A stretch of 64,000 nucleotides of DNA, taken from Niabella sp. (GTDB taxonomy: Bacteria; Bacteroidota; Bacteroidia; Chitinophagales; Chitinophagaceae). Shown here piece after piece: positions 9,717 to 17,847 of the stretch (within the stretch, counting starts at the first letter, position 1; each line of letters opens with the position of its first letter). The stretch is from positions 124,001 to 188,000 of the forward strand of contig JAPUDO010000076.1 in assembly GCA_027493055.1 (NCBI GenBank), in the 5' to 3' direction. The notes beneath the pieces were generated by a model. It worked only from the letters and a program-made list of their open reading frames with translations, made no database searches and was not told the DNA's origin. A program made the translations under genes and the position numbers.

Positions 9717-11213
9717 TTACAGGTCGGGTACCAGCTTAATATAATCAAGGTTTAAACTGTTGGTACCATTGCCCGTAGAAGCATTTGCCGTGAGATACAT
9801 ATCCAGAGATCCATAAGCCGACTGTGTGTAATTACCTAAATACACTTCATTATAATTATTGGGTGTAACAGCTATACCGGTAGCCGGCGTAAGGGGAAGA
9901 TAATTGGCTGCAAAAGCTCCCATTGCCAATCGCTGGTTAAATGTTACCGGGTTAACGGTGCTATTAACAGTTAAGGTATCATTAACCGCCACCCAATACA
10001 CTTTATAGGTGACAGAAGGCAGATTGGTTACACGGTAGTGAGCCCTTAATGCGCTGATGCCGTGGCCGTAAACAAATATATCGTTAAATTGCTCCCCGGT
10101 ATTGGGGTTTACGCGTAACCTCCTGAAAACTGCTGATACGTTATTCTGCCTCGGAGTAACTGCAAGCCCTGTGGCATCGTAAAAACCACGGTAATTTTCG
10201 CCCTGCACAATTACCGGTGGAACTTTTTCTGTAATAGCAAAGCCGGCTTTGCTGATAATGTATGCCACCCCGTTGCTAAGCTTTACTGTTCTCTCAATCT
10301 TTGTTTTGTCCATAGAGATATTTACGCCGAATTTAGACGTGAGCACCGCAGGCAGCTGGTCAATAGTATAATAGCCCTCAACTATTAAATCTTTCACCAC
10401 CGCGTAAGAAGCCTGGCGGGCAGCACTGTCTGCATCCCCGGTAACGGTTTTATAATACGGAGCCAGGGTTGCCACATCGGCAGCAAAGGCAGTGTTATTC
10501 AGCATCAAAAAGGTGTATTGCTTTGATTCATCTTCCAGATCGTACACATTTGTGTTAAATGAGTTCCTAAGCACACTGTCTGTTCCCGGCCGGTACACCG
10601 GCTCTCCGGTTTGGGAATTGATACTGTCTATAATGGCATGGGCAGGATCAAAAACATTACGCGTAAGAGAAAGGATATATGCACTCTGCCGGTACTCATT
10701 TTTAGAATTTCCCAGCAGTTCCCAGGCATTGAGGTAAACAGGTACAACACCGTCAATAACATGCAAAACACCGTTTCCTACTACTTTATCTTTTTGGGCA
10801 ATAGCCACTTCATCAAAACGGTTGCTTGAAAATTTTACGGTTTTTCCGTTAAGCATCGCTATCCGTGTTACAGAACCAGCATTAGCAGTAAGCCAGGATT
10901 GGAGGGCAATATGATTGCCTACAAAGGCCCTCAGCTTATCATTATCTGCAACAACAGCAGGATCAAGATTTTGAAGGGCGCTGTTCACAGGAGCAAACAC
11001 TGTATAAGTTTTAGTAGAGGCCAGCTCCTTATCAAGTCCTGTTTTTTGGAGATATTCATAGAATTTACTCAGGTTGGCATTCTGGCCAATCTCTTCCAGT
11101 AAACTTTTGCCAAGATCCTGGTTGATAAGCTGTGTATGGTTATCCCATTTTTTACAGCCTGCCAGGTAAAAAGCAAAAAAGAGCGTACACAATAAAGTGG
11201 TTTTTAAATACAT
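9717..11213 (-). CDS. FAS1 (fasciclin) lipoprotein with C-terminal beta-sandwich module
   Basis: 498 residues. MYLKTTLLCTLFFAFYLAGCKK is an SPII signal with lipobox LAGC. A first FAS1 domain spans about 45-160 (LSKFYEYLQKTGLDKELA, YTVFAPVNSALQ, NGVLHVIDGVVPV) and a second about 170-330 (YTFLMLNNTAFAADV, NGVAYIISKAGFAI). The last 160 residues are not FAS1. They begin PPVIVQGENYRGFYDATG and end SLNLDYIKLVPDL, a pattern resembling the closing strand of CBM6/CBM35-type carbohydrate-binding sandwiches. FAS1 domains mediate adhesion or ligand contact outside the cell. Placed between SusC/SusD pairs, a surface glycan-binding role is a reasonable inference. The CBM-like reading is tentative. Confidence 0.88.
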   Translation of the reverse strand: MYLKTTLLCTLFFAFYLAGCKKWDNHTQLINQDLGKSLLEEIGQNANLSKFYEYLQKTGLDKELASTKTYTVFAPVNSALQNLDPAVVADNDKLRAFVGNHIALQSWLTANAGSVTRIAMLNGKTVKFSSNRFDEVAIAQKDKVVGNGVLHVIDGVVPVYLNAWELLGNSKNEYRQSAYILSLTRNVFDPAHAIIDSINSQTGEPVYRPGTDSVLRNSFNTNVYDLEDESKQYTFLMLNNTAFAADVATLAPYYKTVTGDADSAARQASYAVVKDLIVEGYYTIDQLPAVLTSKFGVNISMDKTKIERTVKLSNGVAYIISKAGFAITEKVPPVIVQGENYRGFYDATGLAVTPRQNNVSAVFRRLRVNPNTGEQFNDIFVYGHGISALRAHYRVTNLPSVTYKVYWVAVNDTLTVNSTVNPVTFNQRLAMGAFAANYLPLTPATGIAVTPNNYNEVYLGNYTQSAYGSLDMYLTANASTGNGTNSLNLDYIKLVPDL

Positions 11214-11281
11214 CTTTTCTTATTTATAAGCAACGTGTGCAGTAATTATTTCATTTCAATATTCCCGTTGGTTACAGCCTG

Positions 11282-13018
11282 CTATGGAATAATGCTTCCA
11301 TCTCTTCCGAAAATAGGCCGCAGCTGGTTATCATTTACCGGTATAAACTGTATCATATCCAGCCAGTTCAGTTCCTGCCCGGTAGAGGATGCATGAGCAA
11401 ATGTCAACGTTATGGTGTGCCTGTCAGTAGTAGGCACATCTATAGTTCCCACCAGGCGCCCTACATTGTTACGATCGGGGGTGCTGTTATCTGTAGGCGC
11501 CTCAGTATATTGCTTATATCCTAAAGCTTCCAGCTCGCTGGGTGTACCCACAGGTTTTTGTTCGGAGAAGTCGAAGGTTCTCTGCATGGGCATCCCGTTA
11601 AAGTCAACCCGGTTAGGGAAAGCGGGGTTGTTAGTAGAAGCCCTTCCCCTGTAATAGCATACCCACACTTTATACCGGCCTTTTACCAGTAACGGCGTTT
11701 TAAACTCAATCCACTTATTTCTTGAGGTATTACCCTGGGGTATTCTTAAATAATCTCCGTTCCAACCATAATGGGTAGTGCTGGTTGCAGGCATACAGTT
11801 GTAAGCTACGGTACTGGTAGTGCTGGTAATAGCATACCATGATACATCGGCAAAAAACCCTTTTGCAATGTTATACCCGCCACCGCTGCTTGTTATGGCC
11901 GTTGCTGTGGTAGACTTACGAAAAACAGCTGTAAGCTTTCTCAGCTCGGGCTGGTCGCTGGGCTCAAAATCTACCCTGACCGGCATTCTTATTTTTACAG
12001 CAAAATGAGCTTTTGCTTTATGCACTACGCCGTTATTGGAAGTAACATCACTGTTAACACGATCCAGTTCAACTCCCAGCTCGTGTTTGCCATTGAAAAC
12101 AACATCATTGATCAGCACGCTTTGCCCCTGCAGCGATGGCGTAATTACTTCGAGAGGAGCCAGGGTGGGAATAGAAGTGATGGATACAATATCCGCTATA
12201 TACCAGGCATTTGCCAGAATATGGTAAGCTACATATAAATGCAGGCTGTCGGCAGGATTCTTGGGATTACCGGTGTTGGAATATTTTGCCTTTAAAGCGG
12301 CATAGCTGGTAATACCTGAATCGGCAAGCGCTTTGTTTGTTTCTGCTATCACGGTAAGGAAGCGGCGGGTAGTATCGGGGTTATTCACAATGTTGAGCGA
12401 ATCGTAATACCCCGTTTCTTTCAGCGCCTGTGTAAAAATGGAGTAGTCTGCATTGGCCTCAATTGTTTGCGCAACAGTTTTGGTAGCTGCCTTTAACACA
12501 TGGTCTACAGCATGTATAATGCCGTTAGATAAAACAATATTCGGCTGTACCACCAACGCCTGCCTGTTAATTGTATAGCTGGATACACCATTTACATTTG
12601 TAACACCTGTAACAAGGTATTGGCCTAACATGGTTACATTGGCTAATTTCCCATCGGTGAACGATCCTGTCTGGATGGTATCTTCCAGCAGGTGAAGCTT
12701 TACAATATCCTGAAGCTCCTGTACAGAAAAAGCGTCAATAGAAGCCTTACCGGACTCCTGCAGGAAGGCTTTTACCCCTTCGTTAGTAGGCGCAAAAACA
12801 GTATAAGAGCCATAGGCATTCAAAAAATTACTGTACCCGGCCTTTTGCAGCATTTTCGCAAATTCTGAATATTCACTGCCGTTTTCAGCCAGATAATCAT
12901 AAATATTTACATCGCTGGTAGTGGTGGTTACAATATCCACTTTTTTACAACCGGCTATACAGGCAAGTGCCATTACACCTGCTGACCATGCTATTATTAA
13001 AAAGTTTTTTGTTTTCAT
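11282..13018 (-). CDS. FAS1 (fasciclin) lipoprotein, two FAS1 domains plus C-terminal beta-sandwich
   Basis: 578 residues. MKTKNFLIIAWSAGVMALAC is followed by IAGCKK, an SPII lipobox. FAS1-1 covers about 45-180 (YTVFAPTNEGVKAFL, NGIIHAVDHVLKAA). FAS1-2 covers about 185-345 (YSIFTQALKETGYYDSL, NNGVVHKAKAHFAV). The C-terminal 230 residues (about 350-578) form another module, with KGRYKVWVCYYRGR, TIDVPTTDRHTITLTF and ELNWLDMIQFIPV. That resembles the ordering in CBM6/35-like sandwiches, where a ligand-facing surface is closed by an L-D-x-I/V-x-F strand. The gene begins 8 bp after the first SusD stop, so it is translated from the same transcript. Inferred role: surface capture of the glycan imported by the adjacent SusC/SusD. 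Confidence 0.88.
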   Translation of the reverse strand: MKTKNFLIIAWSAGVMALACIAGCKKVDIVTTTTSDVNIYDYLAENGSEYSEFAKMLQKAGYSNFLNAYGSYTVFAPTNEGVKAFLQESGKASIDAFSVQELQDIVKLHLLEDTIQTGSFTDGKLANVTMLGQYLVTGVTNVNGVSSYTINRQALVVQPNIVLSNGIIHAVDHVLKAATKTVAQTIEANADYSIFTQALKETGYYDSLNIVNNPDTTRRFLTVIAETNKALADSGITSYAALKAKYSNTGNPKNPADSLHLYVAYHILANAWYIADIVSITSIPTLAPLEVITPSLQGQSVLINDVVFNGKHELGVELDRVNSDVTSNNGVVHKAKAHFAVKIRMPVRVDFEPSDQPELRKLTAVFRKSTTATAITSSGGGYNIAKGFFADVSWYAITSTTSTVAYNCMPATSTTHYGWNGDYLRIPQGNTSRNKWIEFKTPLLVKGRYKVWVCYYRGRASTNNPAFPNRVDFNGMPMQRTFDFSEQKPVGTPSELEALGYKQYTEAPTDNSTPDRNNVGRLVGTIDVPTTDRHTITLTFAHASSTGQELNWLDMIQFIPVNDNQLRPIFGRDGSIIP

Positions 13019-13026
13019 TGCAGATG

Positions 13027-14532
13027 TTATTTATAGAATGGATTTTGTTCCAGGTTTTTATCAGTTTGTAATTCATATTGATAAATCGGGAAATAATGGC
13101 TATTGGCGTCCCTGAACTTGGCTATGGCCGATTGCTGCAGGTTGCCCGGAACCGTTTCAGAAACCATGCTCAATAAAATGTCAAGGCGGCTATAGTTATT
13201 TCTCTTGGCATGGCGCAGCAGATCGTACCAGCGTTTACCTTCAAAAGCAAACTCGCGGGCTCTTTCTTCAAGGATATAATCGCACAGGCTTTCAGTATCG
13301 GACGGGTCTACTAACCGGGCGGTTTCAGGCAGGGCATTTGCCCTGAGGCGTATCCTGTCTATTATTTCAAGCGCTTCGGCACCCCTGTTTGTCAATGCCA
13401 TTGCTTCGGCTTTCATCAGCAAAATATCAGCATAGCGATAAACCATCCAATGCGCAAACGACGATTCTACTGTGCGCAGGTCTTCACTGTTCGCCCCCAC
13501 ATACTTCCAGATCATCCCATCGGCAAAACGTGCAGCAGCACCATCGCCCCTTATATCCTTGTTATCAGGATTATCAATATCGGCCGAATAAATGCCGGAA
13601 GCAGGGTCAGACACCTTGCTGGAAGCAACAAAACGCGGTCTTGTACGGAACATGGCATAAAAACTATTCAGCTTCTGTGCATCAAACTGTATTTCAAAAA
13701 TGCCTTCATTGGAATTGCCATTAACAAACAAACCAGTAAACCAGCCCGGAGTTCCTGCCAGCAGGCCATACCTGCCAGAGCTAATTACTTTATCACAGGC
13801 CGTAATGGCATCGGTATATTTCTCCATCCACAAATACACATCGGCCTGTATGGCATTTACTGTATAGCGTGTTATCCTTCCTTTATCGTAGGCTGTATTG
13901 TTAAATGTAAGCGGTGCTGAGGTTTCTGCCTCCGACAGGTCTTTTACAATCTGGTTCAGCACTTCGGTTCCTGTGCTTTTGGGCAATTGCTGCAACTGAT
14001 CATCGCTTGAAGTGGATTTCAATACCAGCGGAACATCCCTGAAGCTCCTTACAAGGTAAAAATACATGAGTGCCCTCAATGCTTTTACTTCTCCCAGATA
14101 AGCATTTAATGCTTCCTGTGTAAAAGTTTGATCATTGTTTAATACTTCCGGTGCGAAGTCTATCACCGTATTGCAATAATTGATGGTTCTGTAAACGGCG
14201 CGCCAGTTGGTAATACTGTTGGTTTCCAGGATATTTACATTCATGATATCCAGCTCGCTGGCGGCTACTCCAAGAGATGGCGTTAACATGTCGGCTCTCA
14301 GCTCGCCCCATAAGAAAAGGAATTCCGGTATGGGCACGTCAGAACCACCTCCCAGCAGGGAAGCATAACAGCCATTCACTGCCGCTGCTACCTGCTCTTT
14401 TGTTTTCCAGAAATTCTGCCGTATGATACCGTCTTCCGGCTGCAGATCCAGGAACTTGCTACAGGAAACCGCAGATGTGATCATCATCACCAGGCATATC
14501 AGCTTAAAAATATTATTTCTGAACATTTGCAT
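13027..14532 (-). CDS. SusD/RagB-family lipoprotein (first pair)
   Basis: 501 residues. The start MQMFRNNIFKLICLVMMITS (a second ATG two codons later is equally possible) leads to AVSCSK, an SPII lipobox near residue 24. The mature N-terminus, FLDLQPEDGIIRQNFWKTKE, is typical of SusD. The central SusD tetratricopeptide-like helices are visible (EVKALRALMYFYLVRSFRDVPLV), as is the C-terminal FAFEGKRWYDLLRHAKRNNY motif. It starts 13 bp downstream of the SusC stop, forming a canonical SusC/SusD pair, and is followed 8 bp later by a FAS1 gene. It acts at the outer membrane in oligosaccharide binding and delivery to SusC. Confidence 0.96.
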   Translation of the reverse strand: MQMFRNNIFKLICLVMMITSAVSCSKFLDLQPEDGIIRQNFWKTKEQVAAAVNGCYASLLGGGSDVPIPEFLFLWGELRADMLTPSLGVAASELDIMNVNILETNSITNWRAVYRTINYCNTVIDFAPEVLNNDQTFTQEALNAYLGEVKALRALMYFYLVRSFRDVPLVLKSTSSDDQLQQLPKSTGTEVLNQIVKDLSEAETSAPLTFNNTAYDKGRITRYTVNAIQADVYLWMEKYTDAITACDKVISSGRYGLLAGTPGWFTGLFVNGNSNEGIFEIQFDAQKLNSFYAMFRTRPRFVASSKVSDPASGIYSADIDNPDNKDIRGDGAAARFADGMIWKYVGANSEDLRTVESSFAHWMVYRYADILLMKAEAMALTNRGAEALEIIDRIRLRANALPETARLVDPSDTESLCDYILEERAREFAFEGKRWYDLLRHAKRNNYSRLDILLSMVSETVPGNLQQSAIAKFRDANSHYFPIYQYELQTDKNLEQNPFYK

Positions 14533-14545
14533 GTTTTTAATTTTT

Positions 14546-17500
14546 TTAGAATGAACCTGTTAAACCAATAGTAAATGTTTTTGAGGGTGGCGTCATTGAC
14601 TGATCGGTTGCCACGCGGAAGGGGTCGCTGCCCCGCAATGTAACTTCAGGATCCTGGCCGGTGTATTTTGTCCAGGTGTACAGGTTTTCAACTGTTACAT
14701 ATCCGCTCAGGTTTCTGATGCCCAGCTTTGCTGCCACATTCCTGTTAAATGTGTAACGCACCGTCAGCGTTCTGAACCTGAGGAACGAGGCATCTTCTAC
14801 ATACCTGTCGGACCCCAGCCAGTTATAACCCGAACCAAACAAGGCTCTTGGTATATCAGTCACATCACCTTCCTGGCGCCACCGCCTTAATACTGCAGTA
14901 CTCTGGTTATCGTAACCATACATATTGGTGGTTGTCATTTTGGTTTGGTTCACTACTTCATAGCCGTAACGATAGTTAAAGAAAGCTGTAATCTTAAGGT
15001 TTCCTTTATAAGTGGCGCTTGCTCCAAAACCACCGGAAAAGTTAGGATTACTGTTACCCAGATATACTACATCCATATAGTTGATATTACCATCATGATT
15101 CACATCTTCGTACATAGCATCACCCGGTTGAAAAATATAGCTGGCCGTTGGATAGTTGAATCTCATATAAACCGTTTGCCCGTTAGGCCCAATAATGGGC
15201 TGCCCGTCAGCACCCCTGGCAATAGTAGCATCCAGGTCCTTATACACCCCCTTGTACCTGAACCCATAAAAGGAGCCAAACGGATTATTTACCTGCATAA
15301 AAGTTTTGTATTGACCGTTGGCTGTAATATTCCCTTTTTCCGTAGGATAGAAAGGCGATATTTCGCGGATGATGTTCTGGTTCTGCGCAATATTGAAATT
15401 GAAATCTATCTGAAGATCTTTACTCTTATAAGGCGTTGTATTCAGACCGATTTCCAGACCCTGGTTATCCATGGTTCCCACGTTCATATCTACGCTGTTA
15501 AACCCGGTGAAGGAAGATATCTGCAGTCCCTGGAAGAAAAGATTTTTGGTGCGGTTCTGATAAACTTCAACATCCAGGCTCACCCTGTTCTTAAACATAA
15601 TGAGGTTGAATCCAAGATTCTGGCCGGTGATGGTTTCCCAACGCAGCTTCTTCAGCTCCATATTGGCAGGATAAACAGCGGCCTGCCCCAGGTATCCCCA
15701 ATCAAAGTCGGAATAAACATTATAAAATGTATAATCTTTACGGGGTGCATTACCACTGATACCGTAGCTCAGCCTTATACTCAAATCATCCAGCCATTTG
15801 TCAAATTTTTGCATAAACGGCTCGCCCGAAAGCCTGTATCTTGTAGATAATGAGGGGAAATAACCATAACGGTAGGCAGGGCCAAACCTTGAACTACCAT
15901 CCATACGTACTCCCAGGTTAACAATATACCTGTCCAGGTAGCTGTACTGGTTGCTGAATGTAGCGCCAATGCTTCTTGTTTGTGTTGTTCCCGAAGAAAT
16001 GGCCAGGTCTGCACTTTGCGTACGGGAGGGATCGGAAGGATCGGTAAGCAGGGAGGATGCCGTATTGGAAGTACGCGCTTCCTGCCTTACACTTTTATTG
16101 TCATACGTAAAGAAAATAAGTGATGACATATAATTGTGCTTCTTGTTCCTAATCTGCGGCGTGTAGATCAGGCTGGTTTTTGTTTGTACATTAAATACAT
16201 CCACATCGCCATCATAAGCACGGTTCACTGAAGTTTCTGTCCACGGGCGCCCGGTGGCTGTTTGAGGAAGAAAAGACTTATTCTTTGTATTGTTGATATC
16301 AAACTGTACGTCAAACACCGCATTCAATATATTCCGCACTACAGAATATTGAAGGTTAAAGTGAGGGGTTATTCTTTCTGTAGTAACATTATATCTTGCA
16401 TCGGTAGCCATCGCTACAGGATTTACGGTACCTATAATATTATTGCTGTTGTTAATACCGCCATATAATCCCTGCACATTGGATGCCGGAGAGAAAAAGT
16501 TAGGAGTTAAATTGCCAAACTCATCGTATTCATAAATTCCCATATTAGGCATTTTCTTATAGGCAATCTCCCGCAGGTTATTGGCATAGTTCTTATCATT
16601 ATCCGTATGAGAGAATGATACGTCACTGCGAAACTTTATTCTTGTAGATACATTATAATCCAGGTTAATGCGGGTACTGATACGGTTCAGGGAGGTTCCT
16701 ATGGTAGTACCTGTATTGTTCAGGTAGCTTACCGAAGCATAATAGCGTGCTTTCTCACCGCCACCCGTCATGGATAAATTATGATCCTGAACCTTTCCAA
16801 GCCGGGTAATAGCGTCCACCCAGTTGGTATTATTGCTGTAGTTATAGTACCAGTAAGGATCCTGCGGATCATACTGAAACTCTTTAACGGTTTGTGTATT
16901 TAATGGCACACCGTTCCTGTTCATGTATTCTTCGGGGATTAAGGTAGAATACTGGTCGCCGGTTAACATGGGAATAGCATTGGGCTGTTTTGTTACAGAG
17001 CCCTTAAAAGTATAAGTAAGGGTAGGTTTGCCCACAGCCCCTCTTTTTGTATTGATCACCAGAACACCATTGGCAGCCCTTGAACCCCACACAGCGGTTG
17101 CAGCTGCATCTTTCAGGATGGTAATATCCCGGATATCAGTAGGAGCAATATTGAGCAGGTTGGCATAACCCAGCTCATCAGCAGCGCCAAAATTGAAATC
17201 GGCCGGTATTTCTGTTTCGTAAGGCATACCGTCAACTACAATCAGCGGGTCAGTAGCGGAGTTGATAGAGGATGTACCACGGATACGTATCTGCATACCT
17301 GCACCTGGGTCGCCCGAAGAAGCAGCAATATCAACACCTGCCAGGCGCCCCTGCAATGCCTGATCAATAGATGCGGCCTGCATTTCTTCCATATCTTTTG
17401 CGTTGATCTTTACAGCAGAGGTGGTCATGTTCCTGCTGCTGATAGGCATAAGACCATTATCGGTTCTGGCCTGGGAGATAACCACCACTTCATCCATTCC

Positions 17501-17833
17501 TTTTACAGTTGTGCGTATGGTAACATTTATGGTAGTTCTGCTACCTATGGCTTGCATGATTGTTGATGTACCAATGTAAGAAAAAGACAGCGAGTCCGCT
17601 GTATTTTCTACACGAATGGCGTAGTTACCATCTATATCAGTTTCAACAGCTTTTATGGTACGTTGCTCAGCGTCTACTTCAGCAACAGTTACTCCCGACA
17701 GGGGCTTGCGGTTATCATCTACAACACGGCCCTGTACAGTAACTGTTTTCTGATTATCCTGGGCTTTTGCAACTGTATCTGCAAACAGAGATATAGCACA
17801 CAAAACAGCTAATTGCAGTATCAATTTTTTCAT
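14546..17833 (-). CDS. SusC/RagA-family TonB-dependent transporter (first pair)
   Basis: About 1095 residues from the ATG at 17833. A GTG at 17848 would overlap the preceding stop by one base, but MKKLILQLAVLCAISLFADT is the natural signal peptide. A carboxypeptidase-regulatory domain follows (VQGRVVDDNRKPLSGVTVAE, about 35-115). Next come the TonB-box region GMDEVVVISQAR, a plug with QALQGRLAGVDI and IRIRGTSSINSATDPLIVVD, and the SusC signature DGMPYETE. The beta-barrel ends in KTFTIGLTGSF with an aromatic C-terminal residue. It imports oligosaccharides using TonB/ExbBD. It sits directly behind the four-FAS1 lipoprotein gene and 13 bp ahead of its SusD partner. Confidence 0.97.
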   Translation of the reverse strand: MKKLILQLAVLCAISLFADTVAKAQDNQKTVTVQGRVVDDNRKPLSGVTVAEVDAEQRTIKAVETDIDGNYAIRVENTADSLSFSYIGTSTIMQAIGSRTTINVTIRTTVKGMDEVVVISQARTDNGLMPISSRNMTTSAVKINAKDMEEMQAASIDQALQGRLAGVDIAASSGDPGAGMQIRIRGTSSINSATDPLIVVDGMPYETEIPADFNFGAADELGYANLLNIAPTDIRDITILKDAAATAVWGSRAANGVLVINTKRGAVGKPTLTYTFKGSVTKQPNAIPMLTGDQYSTLIPEEYMNRNGVPLNTQTVKEFQYDPQDPYWYYNYSNNTNWVDAITRLGKVQDHNLSMTGGGEKARYYASVSYLNNTGTTIGTSLNRISTRINLDYNVSTRIKFRSDVSFSHTDNDKNYANNLREIAYKKMPNMGIYEYDEFGNLTPNFFSPASNVQGLYGGINNSNNIIGTVNPVAMATDARYNVTTERITPHFNLQYSVVRNILNAVFDVQFDINNTKNKSFLPQTATGRPWTETSVNRAYDGDVDVFNVQTKTSLIYTPQIRNKKHNYMSSLIFFTYDNKSVRQEARTSNTASSLLTDPSDPSRTQSADLAISSGTTQTRSIGATFSNQYSYLDRYIVNLGVRMDGSSRFGPAYRYGYFPSLSTRYRLSGEPFMQKFDKWLDDLSIRLSYGISGNAPRKDYTFYNVYSDFDWGYLGQAAVYPANMELKKLRWETITGQNLGFNLIMFKNRVSLDVEVYQNRTKNLFFQGLQISSFTGFNSVDMNVGTMDNQGLEIGLNTTPYKSKDLQIDFNFNIAQNQNIIREISPFYPTEKGNITANGQYKTFMQVNNPFGSFYGFRYKGVYKDLDATIARGADGQPIIGPNGQTVYMRFNYPTASYIFQPGDAMYEDVNHDGNINYMDVVYLGNSNPNFSGGFGASATYKGNLKITAFFNYRYGYEVVNQTKMTTTNMYGYDNQSTAVLRRWRQEGDVTDIPRALFGSGYNWLGSDRYVEDASFLRFRTLTVRYTFNRNVAAKLGIRNLSGYVTVENLYTWTKYTGQDPEVTLRGSDPFRVATDQSMTPPSKTFTIGLTGSF

Positions 17834-17847
17834 AATGCAGTTTTTCA

